The notes under the pieces: model-generated
The model's database searches: none
Seen by the model: only the letters and a program-made list of their open reading frames with translations
Told to the model about the DNA's origin: nothing
Assembly: GCA_963718995.1 (NCBI GenBank)
Contig: CAVRAP010000020.1
Coordinates: forward strand, 1 to 64,000
Origin: UBA4744 sp963718995
GTDB lineage: Bacteria; Actinomycetota; Acidimicrobiia; Spongiisociales; UBA4744
Reading direction: 5' to 3'
DNA: 64,000 nucleotides
Position numbers and translations under genes: made by a program
Shown: in pieces, positions 52,153 to 60,609 of the stretch
Numbering within the stretch: the stretch's first letter is position 1
Layout: every line of letters begins with the position of its first letter

Positions 52153-52622
52153 TCGTCGAGGCGCGACGGGCCGCGGCAGCGGATCTTCCCGAACTGGTTC
52201 GGCTGTACCTGCTCCTGGCGGATGAGATGGGCGAGTACCACCGAATGTGGGAGCTAGCCGATGGGTTGCCGGAACCGGTCGAGGGAGCGCTCCAAGCAGC
52301 TCTGCATGATGAGCACACCGCCATATACCTGGGCCTGATCGACGGTGTCGTCTTCGGGTTCATTCTGGGGAGATCCGAACCTTTGCTGGCTCAGGCCCGG
52401 GGCCAGCGTATCGGTTCGATCAGATTCGTTTTCACAGAACAGGACGCCCGCGAAGTCGGGGTAGGTGAGGCGATGCGTGAAGCGCTGCTCGAAGACCTGA
52501 GGGCTCGCGGACTGCGCCTTTTCGATGCTCACGTGCTCCCCGGACACCGGCTGGTCAAGAACTTCTTCGAGTCCGGAGGATTCTCGGCACGCACGATCGT
52601 CATGCACCACCGCGATGACTAA
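52149..52622 (+). CDS. GNAT-family acetyltransferase
   Basis: 157 residues. 'IVEARRAAAADLPELVRLYL' starts a GNAT domain, and 'GSIRFVFTEQDAREVGVGEA' with 'MREALLEDLRARGLRLFDAH' is the acetyl-CoA binding core (V-x-x-x-x-R-x-x-G-x-G/A type). 'LPGHRLVKNFFESGGFSART' is the usual end. Acceptor unknown. It overlaps the Nudix gene by 8 bp. Confidence 0.85.
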   Translation: MIVEARRAAAADLPELVRLYLLLADEMGEYHRMWELADGLPEPVEGALQAALHDEHTAIYLGLIDGVVFGFILGRSEPLLAQARGQRIGSIRFVFTEQDAREVGVGEAMREALLEDLRARGLRLFDAHVLPGHRLVKNFFESGGFSARTIVMHHRDD

Positions 52623-53052
52623 CCCCAGGCCGATTCCCGGCGTGGGTATCGCCGTGATCAACGGTGATGATCTCCTTCTGGTCAAACGGGGGAGAGGCCC
52701 CAACGCCGGCTTGTGGGCTGTTCCAGGGGGGAAAGTGGATTACGGAGAGTCCATGGTGGATGCCGCAGTTCGGGAACTTCGAGAGGAAACCGGCATCGAG
52801 GCCGAACTCGAGGGAGTGGTTTGGGTTGGTGACGCCATCGGACCCGGCGACCCGCCCGAATGGCACTTCACGTTGGTTGACTATCGAGCCAGGATGACCG
52901 GGGGGACGCTCGAAGCAGCCGATGACGCCGCGGAAGCTGCGTGGGTTCCGCTCGATCGGGTGCTCGACCTTCCGTTGACGTCGACGATGCCGGGTCTGAT
53001 TTCCGTTCTTCTCACCGCCCGCAAAGGAGATCGCCCGGATGACGACGGGTGA
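52615..53052 (+). CDS. Nudix hydrolase (MutT-like)
   Basis: 145 residues from ATG 52615. The Nudix box starts 'GGKVDYGESMVDAAVRELRE' and continues 'ETGIEA', exactly G-x5-E-x7-REUXEEXGU. 'GVGIAVINGDDLLLVKRGRG' and 'GLWAVPGGKVDYGE' resemble MutT or ADP-ribose-type members. 'PEWHFTLVDYRARM' follows. Function in nucleotide cleanup is likely, exact substrate not. Start and stop overlap neighbours on both sides. Confidence 0.85.
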   Translation: MTNPRPIPGVGIAVINGDDLLLVKRGRGPNAGLWAVPGGKVDYGESMVDAAVRELREETGIEAELEGVVWVGDAIGPGDPPEWHFTLVDYRARMTGGTLEAADDAAEAAWVPLDRVLDLPLTSTMPGLISVLLTARKGDRPDDDG

Positions 53053-54487
53053 GATTGCCGAACTCCTCCAGGAACTGATTCGCAACGCCTGCGTCAACGA
53101 CGGGACGCCTGAGAGTGGCCACGAGGAACGTTCCGTGGCGACGCTGCGCGACTATTTCGGGCAATCCGGTCGCGAATTCGAGCCGCTCCCGGGACGGACC
53201 TCGGTTCTCTACGATCTGCCCGCCACCGATCGGAAAGAGCCAAAACTCCTGCTGATGGGGCACCTCGATGTGGTCCCGGCCAACCCGGATGGCTGGCGTC
53301 ACGATCCGTTCGGAGGCGAACAGATCGACGGGTTCCTATGGGGTCGGGGAGCCGTCGACATGCTCAACCTGACTGCGGCCATGGCTGCCGTTTTCAAGGG
53401 CTTTCTCGACGGGGTTGCGACGCCGCCGCCCGGAGGGCTGGCGTTTCTGGCTGTGGCCGACGAGGAGGCAGGCGGCCGGTGGGGCGCTCACTACCTGACC
53501 GAGCACCATTGGGACGAGGTCGCTTGTGACTATCTGCTGACCGAGATTGCCTACCCGCCGATCCGGACCCGCACCGGCCCGGCCTACCCGGTGTGTGTGG
53601 GGGAGAAAGGCCCATTTTGGCGTCGGGTGAGAACCACCGGCACTCCCGGGCACGCCAGTCAGCCATATGGAACGGAGAATGCTCTCGTGCCGGTTGTCCG
53701 GGCGCTCACGAAACTGGTCGAGGCCGCTTCGCCGGTCGTCATGAGCCCCGAATGGACCGCGTTCGTGGAAGGCCTCGAGTTACCCGCGAGCCTGGCTGCA
53801 GACCTCACCGACCCCGACCGGATCGACCTGGCCATCGAGGCCCTCTCTGGTGATCGGCCGGGTTTCGCACGGTATGTGCACGCCTGCACCCACCTGACCG
53901 TGACGCCTACCGTGCTTCGGGCCGGGACCAAGACCAACACGATCCCCGACGCCGCCGTGGCCGAGATCGACGTGCGGGCCCTTCCCGGTCAGGATGCCCG
54001 GACGGTAGATGACCATTTCCGCAAGGCCACCGGACCGGACTACGAGCAACTCGAGATCGAACCGATCGCCGACTTCCCGGCATCGGCAACTGCTCCGACC
54101 GGCCCGCTGTGGGCCGCCATCGTGGACGCAATCGAGGGGCTTACCGGATCGCGCCGCGTGCTTCCCACCCTGACCCCGGCGACCACGGATGCCCGGTTTT
54201 TCCGGGCGCGGGGCACCCTCGCCTACGGCCTCGGGCTCTTCGACGAACGAGTAGATTTCGACGAATTCCTGGGGATGTTCCACGGTAACAACGAGCGGGT
54301 AAGTATCGACTCCCTTGGCATGACGGCCAACGTGCTGGCCCGGACGATCACCGCGTCTGTGAGTCGGTTGCCCGGCCGCCTCAGGACTCGTCTTCGAAGC
54401 TCCTCATCACAAGACCCGAGCGCGGTTTTGGAACGAAAAAGGTGCTCTTCTGAGGGAAACGCAGACGGGCTGCGGTTGCCGCGCTGA
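53039..54487 (+). CDS. M20-family metallopeptidase/deacylase
   Basis: About 482 residues as drawn. Metal and catalytic motifs: 'LLLMGHLDVVPANPDGWRHD' (H and D), 'WGRGAVDML', 'AVADEEAGGRWGAHYL' (E-E) and 'GMFHGNNERV' (last His). Family members are aminoacylases, succinyl-diaminopimelate desuccinylase and dipeptidases. The last 40 residues after 'TITASVSRLPG' look like non-family sequence and overlap the DUF1015 gene by 107 bp; a missed stop through an indel is likely. Substrate unknown. Confidence 0.86.
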   Translation: MTTGEIAELLQELIRNACVNDGTPESGHEERSVATLRDYFGQSGREFEPLPGRTSVLYDLPATDRKEPKLLLMGHLDVVPANPDGWRHDPFGGEQIDGFLWGRGAVDMLNLTAAMAAVFKGFLDGVATPPPGGLAFLAVADEEAGGRWGAHYLTEHHWDEVACDYLLTEIAYPPIRTRTGPAYPVCVGEKGPFWRRVRTTGTPGHASQPYGTENALVPVVRALTKLVEAASPVVMSPEWTAFVEGLELPASLAADLTDPDRIDLAIEALSGDRPGFARYVHACTHLTVTPTVLRAGTKTNTIPDAAVAEIDVRALPGQDARTVDDHFRKATGPDYEQLEIEPIADFPASATAPTGPLWAAIVDAIEGLTGSRRVLPTLTPATTDARFFRARGTLAYGLGLFDERVDFDEFLGMFHGNNERVSIDSLGMTANVLARTITASVSRLPGRLRTRLRSSSSQDPSAVLERKRCSSEGNADGLRLPR

Positions 54488-55565
54488 TGGCCGCTTCTGG
54501 GACGGTCGCCATCAGGGCGACGGCTCCTTGCGGTTGCCCGTTTCCGACTTGGAGAGCCTCGAGCGGGTCGGCGAAATAGACGGCCTGGCTCTCCTCGACG
54601 TCGAGGAGCGGGTAGAGCAACTCGCGAGCCACGGCCGGACTGGCGAGCCGCCACGGTTCCGGCAACGTTTCCAACACTTCGGGCCGGGCCGTGAGCGTGA
54701 TCGGGCCGGAAGCGTGCCCTGTGCCTGCGGCAAGGACGATCGTGCCCGGCACGTCGGGTGGGGTAGGGTCGCTGGTTTCGATCGTGAACCGTTCCCCCAG
54801 TCGGGTGGGGTCGAAAGACACACGGGGAAAGACCCTATGCGTAGGTCCGATGGTCAGGCCGCTGCCCTGGGCGGGGACGAGGAAGGTCATGATGGCGTCC
54901 CAGGGGCCGGGTCCCGACTGTCCCGACTGGTAGGCCAGGCCGGTTGTGTAACGGTGGTGGCCATCGGCGATGGCCACCGGATGAGCGGCTACTGCCGACG
55001 AGATCGCAGTGATGACGTCGGGATCGTCGATGTCGTAGAGGCTGTGTTCAACGCCCTCGATCTCGAAGGACAACCTGGGAGCTCCCGGCGCATGCAGGAA
55101 ATCCGGGAACTCGGACGAGGGCGTGAGAGCAATGATGAGATCGAGATTGGCCCGGGTGGCGGCCAGCACCGCCAGTCGATCTGCCTTGGTCTTCGGCATC
55201 GTCTCCTCGTGGGGAAGAACTTTCTCACCGAGCGGTAACAGCTGCAAAGCGCCGATGATGCCTGCCGCCGTTCGCTCGATGCCGGCCTGGTCGACGTAGC
55301 GCATGTGGTAGAGATAGAAGCGTCGCCCGGGGTCGGTGCGGACCGTGCCTTCGCTGCGCCATTGGGTGAGCAAGCGTGCCGCTTCCCGGTAGGTAGGATC
55401 GCCGGGTCCGCCCAGCAGCAATCTGACCACGTTGTGGTCTGAGCTATTCCGGTACCGTTGCTCGGCGGCCTCGTTGATAACGTCATACGGTGGGCAGGTC
55501 GCCGACGGAATATCAAGAATCCGGGCCGGGTCGAAAAGCGAGCCACGAAATGGTGCGAAGAACAT
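54381..55565 (-). CDS. DUF1015 family protein
   Basis: 394 residues starting MFFAPFRGSLFDPARILDIP, then 'CPPYDVI', 'LLLGGPGDPTYREAARLLTQ' and 'YLYHMRY', the DUF1015 pattern. 'PVAIADGHHRYTTGLAYQSG' is the most conserved stretch. The family (SerC-linked in some genomes) is uncharacterised and may bind nucleotides or act on sugars. Its start codon overlaps the start of the divergent HAD gene (CATG, 55563-55566). Confidence 0.88.
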   Translation of the reverse strand: MFFAPFRGSLFDPARILDIPSATCPPYDVINEAAEQRYRNSSDHNVVRLLLGGPGDPTYREAARLLTQWRSEGTVRTDPGRRFYLYHMRYVDQAGIERTAAGIIGALQLLPLGEKVLPHEETMPKTKADRLAVLAATRANLDLIIALTPSSEFPDFLHAPGAPRLSFEIEGVEHSLYDIDDPDVITAISSAVAAHPVAIADGHHRYTTGLAYQSGQSGPGPWDAIMTFLVPAQGSGLTIGPTHRVFPRVSFDPTRLGERFTIETSDPTPPDVPGTIVLAAGTGHASGPITLTARPEVLETLPEPWRLASPAVARELLYPLLDVEESQAVYFADPLEALQVGNGQPQGAVALMATVPEAAISAATAARLRFPQKSTFFVPKPRSGLVMRSFEDES

Positions 55566-56361
55566 GACGGACCCAGTTGTAGCCGGGCGGCGGGCAATCG
55601 GCAATGTTGTCTGCGATCTCGACGGTGTCGTCTATCTGCTCGGGACACCGGTTCCCGGAGCCGGGCAAGCACTTATGGACCTCGAAGCGGCCGGATTCGC
55701 GATCCTCTTCGTTACGAATAACTCAACCCGGACCCCTGAGGTGACCGCAGCCCGGATCGGGAGCCTCACCGGCTACCACGCTGAGCCCCGGCAGGTCATC
55801 GGTTCCGCCCAGGCAGCCGTGTCGTTACTGGCTGCCGGGGCGGGGCCGGTCCTCGTGGTTGGAGGCGCCGGGATACGACAGGCTCTGGCGGACGGTGGCT
55901 TCATCGAGACGGAAGATCCGAAGGCTGCGGCGGCGGTGATCGTCGGCCTGGACACCAGCATCTCGTACGAGAAACTGCGGGACGCCGTGGTAGCGGTTCG
56001 GAGCGGTGCGCGGTTCGTCGCAACGAATACCGACGCCACCTACCCGACTCCGGATGGTCTCTGGCCGGGAGCCGGATCGATGGTTGCCGCGATTGCGGTT
56101 GCCTCAGGGACCCAGCCGGAGATCGCCGGGAAGCCCCACGCGCCGATCCGCGAGCTGATTCACCGGCGTCTCGAGCCCGGACCCGTTTGGGTGGTCGGTG
56201 ATCGTCTGGAGACGGATCTGGCGATGGCGCAGGCGGAAGGCTGGACCTCGGTGCTGGTGTTGACCGGTGTCGTCCGAACGGCGGAAGAATTGGCCGACGA
56301 GCACCGCCCGGACCTGATCCTTGCCTCTCTCGCTGAACTACCCGAAGCTCTGCAGGCCTGA
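55564..56361 (+). CDS. HAD-superfamily phosphatase (NagD/AraL type)
   Basis: 265 residues. 'VVCDLDGVVYLLGTPVPGAG' (nucleophile D, general acid D), 'ILFVTNNSTRTPEVTAARIG' (motif II T), 'VIVGLDTSISYEKLRDAVVA', 'AGKPHAPIRELIHRRLEPGP' (motif III K) and 'VWVVGDRLETDLAMAQAEGW' (motif IV). It removes phosphate from a small metabolite, possibly sugar phosphate or phosphoglycolate. The ATG at 55564 shares bases with the opposite DUF1015 start, and no later start codon precedes the catalytic Asp. Confidence 0.9.
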   Translation: MTDPVVAGRRAIGNVVCDLDGVVYLLGTPVPGAGQALMDLEAAGFAILFVTNNSTRTPEVTAARIGSLTGYHAEPRQVIGSAQAAVSLLAAGAGPVLVVGGAGIRQALADGGFIETEDPKAAAAVIVGLDTSISYEKLRDAVVAVRSGARFVATNTDATYPTPDGLWPGAGSMVAAIAVASGTQPEIAGKPHAPIRELIHRRLEPGPVWVVGDRLETDLAMAQAEGWTSVLVLTGVVRTAEELADEHRPDLILASLAELPEALQA

Positions 56362-57099
56362 GTGTTGACGCGTCAGCCTTTGTTGATGGGCTGCAACACG
56401 CCGCAACAACGGTCCGCGCAGGATGAAGGCCACTGCTGCCCCAAACAAGAATCCCCCGACGTGTGCTTGCCAGGCAATGCCGGTGGCGTCGCCGATCAGG
56501 GCGAACTGACCGGCAAACCACAGTATGAGGAAGATCGAAGCAGGAACGGCCACCGGAATGAAGAAGAAGATCGGGAAGACCGATACGACGCGTGCCCGGG
56601 GGAAGAGAACCAGGTAGGCGCCCATTACCCCTGATATCGCGCCGGACGCCCCAACCAGAGGAGTCACTTCTCCCGGGTTGGTCAAGACGAAAGCCGCAGT
56701 CGCAGCCAGCCCCGATGCCAGATAGAGGAGCAGATACCCGCCCGATCCGAACGCATCCTCCACGTTGTTGCCGAAAATCCAGAGGCTCCAGAGGTTCCCG
56801 AGCAAGTGGGCCAGGTTGGCATGCAGGAACATCGAGATGATGGTGCTGGCCAGGAGGTTCTTCGCCGGGTAGAAGGGCGTTCCCACGTCCTCAGCGTTGC
56901 AGGCCTGTACGTCGCCGGAATCGAGGGGTGACAAGGTGGTGAGCTCACACGGAACGGCCGCGTACTCGTACAAGAAACTGCCGAACGCGTCCTCACCACT
57001 CGGTTGGATAGCGAAGAAGACATAGGCGCAGGCGGCGATGATCAGCCAGGTGATCACGGGCCGGGTCAGCGAGGGATTGGCATCACGGATTGGTATCAA
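56338..57099 (-). CDS. Rhomboid-family intramembrane serine protease
   Basis: 253 residues with six transmembrane helices. 'FLHANLAHLLGNLWSLWIFG' (HxxxN region), 'PLVGASGAISGVMGAYLVLF' (catalytic Ser in GASG) and 'AWQAHVGGFLFGAAVAFIL' (catalytic His) are all intact. An extended loop after the first helix ('FGSFLYEYAAVPCELTTLSP') holds two cysteines. It cleaves proteins inside the membrane; targets unknown. TTG start at 57099. It overlaps the HAD gene end by 24 bp. Confidence 0.92.
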   Translation of the reverse strand: MIPIRDANPSLTRPVITWLIIAACAYVFFAIQPSGEDAFGSFLYEYAAVPCELTTLSPLDSGDVQACNAEDVGTPFYPAKNLLASTIISMFLHANLAHLLGNLWSLWIFGNNVEDAFGSGGYLLLYLASGLAATAAFVLTNPGEVTPLVGASGAISGVMGAYLVLFPRARVVSVFPIFFFIPVAVPASIFLILWFAGQFALIGDATGIAWQAHVGGFLFGAAVAFILRGPLLRRVAAHQQRLTRQHSGLQSFG

Positions 57100-57137
57100 A
57101 GACTGGTTCCAGTCGGCGTTGCGGTGATAATAGGACT

Positions 57138-57284
57138 ATGGATACTACGGAACTCGAAGAAGCAATCGCCGAACTCGCTGAGATGGATCCGGCGGATGCG
57201 CCGGATCCGGCCGATCAGATCGCCGAAACGCTCGCGGCTCAGCTCGAAGCATCAGAGGAACCCGATACGCCCCGGGTGGGGTGA
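57138..57284 (+). CDS. Small acidic protein (48 aa)
   Basis: MDTTELEEAIAELAEMDPAD and a short helical, acidic tail without cysteine, ending 'EEPDTPRVG'. Contains a near-tandem 'MDPADAPDPADQIAE' pattern. It lies 33 bp before tlyA on the same strand. The family is unknown, but its length and position make a real small gene plausible. Confidence 0.45.
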   Translation: MDTTELEEAIAELAEMDPADAPDPADQIAETLAAQLEASEEPDTPRVG

Positions 57285-57317
57285 GCGCCCGTGGCCTTCC
57301 GCGCGATGACCTAGCTC

Positions 57318-58106
57318 ATGTCGCAACCCGCCCGACGCCGCCTCGATCTCGAGCTGGTTCGTCGGCACCTCTTCGACAGCAGGACCGAAGCCCAGAATGC
57401 CGTCGAGGCCGGTCGCGTGGTTGTTGGTGGAGTTCCTGCACCCAAGTCGTCGACCCTGGTCGACGGATCCGTTTCCATCCGGGTAACGGGTTCACCCGGT
57501 CGCTACGTGTCGCGTGGGGGAGAGAAACTTGCCGGGGCTCTGCACGGATTTGGCGTGGTGATTCGAGATCGCCGGGCCCTGGATGCCGGAGCGTCCACCG
57601 GCGGCTTCACCGACTGCCTCTTGCAGGAAGGCGCAGCTTCCGTGACGGCTGTTGATGTCGGGTACGGTCAACTCGACTGGTCGTTGCGGAATGACCGACG
57701 GGTGGTAGTCCGGGAACGTCTCAATATTCGCTACGCCGACGTCACGGCGCTGGGTGGACCTTTCGATGTGATCGTCGCCGATCTGTCGTTCATTTCGATC
57801 TGCACGGTCGCGTCAAAACTGTCCGGATTCGCCGCCGCAGACTGCGATGTGATGCTCCTGGTCAAGCCCCAGTTTGAAGTTGGGAAGGGACAGGTTGGCA
57901 AAGGTGGGATCGTGCGCGACCCTGACAAACACAGAGCCGTGCTGGTGCAAGTTATCGAATGCCTCGCTGCAGAAGGTTTGGGGACGGTCGGGGTGATCGT
58001 GTCGCCCATCAAGGGAGCGAAGGGGAACCGCGAGTTCTTTGTCTGGGCCAGGAAAGGAGCTACAACGGTGCAGGACGTTGATCTCGACAAGGTGGTGCGA
58101 CTGTGA
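57318..58106 (+). CDS. tlyA: TlyA-family rRNA 2'-O-methyltransferase
   Basis: 262 residues: N-terminal S4 RNA-binding domain ('RLDLELVRRHLFDSRTEAQN') and a FtsJ-like SAM domain with 'ALDAGASTGGFTDCLLQEGA' and 'YVSRGGEKLAGALH'. 'VKPQFEVGKGQVGKGGIVRD' is the conserved substrate loop. TlyA methylates 16S C1409 and 23S C1920 and its loss confers capreomycin resistance in M. tuberculosis. Followed by nadK and recN, as in that species. Overlaps nadK by 4 bp. Confidence 0.95.
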   Translation: MSQPARRRLDLELVRRHLFDSRTEAQNAVEAGRVVVGGVPAPKSSTLVDGSVSIRVTGSPGRYVSRGGEKLAGALHGFGVVIRDRRALDAGASTGGFTDCLLQEGAASVTAVDVGYGQLDWSLRNDRRVVVRERLNIRYADVTALGGPFDVIVADLSFISICTVASKLSGFAAADCDVMLLVKPQFEVGKGQVGKGGIVRDPDKHRAVLVQVIECLAAEGLGTVGVIVSPIKGAKGNREFFVWARKGATTVQDVDLDKVVRL

Positions 58107-58927
58107 CGGTCGAAACGATTGCGGTAGTGGTGCACGGCGCTCGGCCCGCGGCACTCGAGCTCGCCGAGCGTCTCTCCGATCTGGCCGGCTCCCGGGGTAT
58201 GCGGGTGGTCGAGGTGGGGGACGACCCACCGGCTGTCGGCGACGTCGTCGTCGCGATCGGTGGAGACGGGACGGTCCTACGAGCGGCCCGAACGGCACTC
58301 GAAGCAGATCTCCCCCTGCTCGGTATCAACGTTGGACGGAAAGGCTTCTTGGCCGACGTCGAACCTGCCGGGTTGGAAGATGCCCTTGATGCTCTGGCAT
58401 CGGGTGCTTGGATCGAATCACCGAGGATGACCATCGAAGCGGTTATCAACGGGGGGGCAGCCGTGACCGGTATCAACGATGTCGTCATTGAGAAAGTGCT
58501 CAGCCAGCGGCTCATCTCGATCGAGGTCTCTCTCGACGCCGAGCGTTTCATTACCTTTCACGCCGACGGTCTGATCCTCGCGACCCCGACCGGGTCGACT
58601 GCGTACAACCTTTCGGCGGGTGGCCCGTTGGTTGCGCCCGAGGTCGAGGCCCTCCTTTTGTCACCGGTAGCTCCCCACTCGCTGTTCTCCAAGAGCCTGG
58701 TCCTCCATCCGGCAACCGAGATTCTCTGCACCGTCGTGCAGGACCGCTCGGCCGGTGTCAGTGTGGATGGCTACGATCTCGGCACCGTGGGTCCTGGCGA
58801 TGAGATCCGCGTTCGGAGAGGCAAGGGCTTGATCCGGTTCATTGAGATATCCGGGAGGTCGTTTGGGGCGCGCGTCAAGGAGAAGTTCCATCTGCGAGAA
58901 GACCTTCGTTTCTACGGGAGTACCTGA
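58103..58927 (+). CDS. nadK: NAD kinase
   Basis: 274 residues from GTG 58103. 'VVVAIGGDGTVLRAARTALE' (GGDGT), 'PLLGINVGRKGFLADVEPAG' and 'LILATPTGSTAYNLSAGGPL' are the substrate and ATP motifs of NAD kinases. It makes NADP+ from NAD+ with ATP or polyphosphate. Second of the tlyA-nadK-recN run. Confidence 0.96.
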   Translation: MTVETIAVVVHGARPAALELAERLSDLAGSRGMRVVEVGDDPPAVGDVVVAIGGDGTVLRAARTALEADLPLLGINVGRKGFLADVEPAGLEDALDALASGAWIESPRMTIEAVINGGAAVTGINDVVIEKVLSQRLISIEVSLDAERFITFHADGLILATPTGSTAYNLSAGGPLVAPEVEALLLSPVAPHSLFSKSLVLHPATEILCTVVQDRSAGVSVDGYDLGTVGPGDEIRVRRGKGLIRFIEISGRSFGARVKEKFHLREDLRFYGST

Positions 58928-58930
58928 GTT

Positions 58931-60591
58931 TTGCTCGACGAACTCATAGTCGAGAATCTGGGCATCATCGAGCGCGCCCACCTGCGCCCGGGTTCCGGTC
59001 TGGTGGCGTTCACCGGCGAGACCGGAGCCGGCAAGACCATGCTGTTAGGAGCGTTGCGTCTGCTCCTGGGAGGCCCGGCTCGCGGGGATCTCGTCGGGCC
59101 GTACGGCGACGAGGCTCTGGTGGAAGGGAGGTTCGTCCGGAAAGAGGGCGACGAGCACGTGATCGCCCGGTCTATCGCCCGGGGACGCAGTCGCGCCTAC
59201 CTGAACGGCAGATTGGCCACGGCTGCCGCACTCGAGGAGCTGGGGACCGGATTGGTCGAGATGGTTGCCCAACACGAGAAGCACGGACTCAGCAAACCTG
59301 CCGAAGTGAAAGCGTTGATCGACCGTGTTCTGCCGGCGGAAGGCAGAGAGATGCTGGGGGAGTACCGGCTTGCCTGGGACCGGCTGGCAGGTTTTCGGGC
59401 CGATCGTGACCGACTCGGCGGAGACCGTCGCTCCCTGGAACGCGAACTGGATCTGGTCGGATACCAGGCCGATGAGATCAGCGCTGCCGGGTTCTCCCCT
59501 GGAGAAGACGAAGCATTGGCGATTGCGGCTTCTCGCGCCCGGCATGCAGAAGAGCTGACGACCCGTCTTGGGGAGGCTCGCTCGGCCATTGACGATGCGG
59601 CCGACCAGGCCGGGATCGCAGCCTCGCAACTCGGTAGAGCGGCGGGTCTCGACGCCAGTCTGGCGGATCTGGCCGAACAGGCTTCGGCAGCCCTGGCAGT
59701 TCTGGGCGAATTGGGATCTGATCTCCGCGTCGCGTTCGAGGCGGTCGTCACCGATCCGGCCGAGGCGGAAGCAACCGAGCAGCGCCTTGCTCAGCTCGGC
59801 GATCTTCGCCGGAAATACGGAGACACACTGGAAGAAGTCCTCGAATTCGCCGAAGGGGCCAACCGCCGCCGGGCGGAGCTTGCGGGTCTTCTGGCGGGTG
59901 CCGAGCGGCTCGAGGCCGACCTGGAGTTGGCCGAACGTGAGGTAGCCGAAGCAGGGGGCCGCCTCCTCGCAGCGCGCACGGCCGCGGCCGACCGGATCGC
60001 CAAGGCGGCGACCACCCATCTCCAGGACCTCGGGCTCCCCGACCCGATCATCCGACTCGTGGTCGAACCGGCCGTCCCGGGGCGACCGGCGCAGACAAGG
60101 TAGGTCTGTTGTTCGCCTCCGACAGCCGCCTCGAACCCGGGCCCGTCGGTCGGGTCGCTTCGGGTGGAGAACTCAGCCGGTTGGTGCTCTCGTTGCGTCT
60201 CGCCGGCGGGTCGGGCCAGACGCCCATCCTGGCGTTCGATGAAATCGATGCAGGAGTGGGTGGCAAGACTGCGCTCGAGTTGGGACGGAAGCTGGCATCT
60301 CTGGCGAGGGACCGCCAGGTCCTGTGTGTCACCCACCTGCCCCAGGTGGCCGCGTTCGCCGATCACCACTTCGTGATCGCCCGGACCGGAACGACGGTGG
60401 AAGTGTCGGCGGTCGACCAGGACTCGCGCATCGAAGAGCTATCTCGAATGCTGGCCGGACTGCCCGACAGCGAGCAGGGTCGGAACCATGCGGAGGAACT
60501 CATCGCGATGGCCGTCCGCGAGCAGGAACTGATCGATCGGGGCTCCTCACAGCGGTCGTCGCGTGCGAGTCCTTCTTGCCCGTCGGGTTGA
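58931..60591 (+). CDS. recN: DNA repair ATPase RecN (frameshifted)
   Basis: About 553 residues from TTG 58931. Head motifs: 'LIVENLGIIERAHLRPGSGL', Walker A 'GETGAGKT', then a long coiled coil ('LGEYRLAWDRLAGFRADRDR' onwards), and the second head half 'RVASGGELSRLVLSLRLAGG' (signature) and 'ILAFDEIDAGVGGKTALELG' (Walker B). A missing G in a G run near 60083 shifts the frame; repaired it reads 'PGATGADKVGLLFASDSRLE', as in homologues. RecN is a SMC-like protein that holds broken DNA ends in recombination repair. Followed by pyrG. Confidence 0.93.
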
Positions 60592-60609
60592 CTGCTACCA
60601 TGACCTCCC

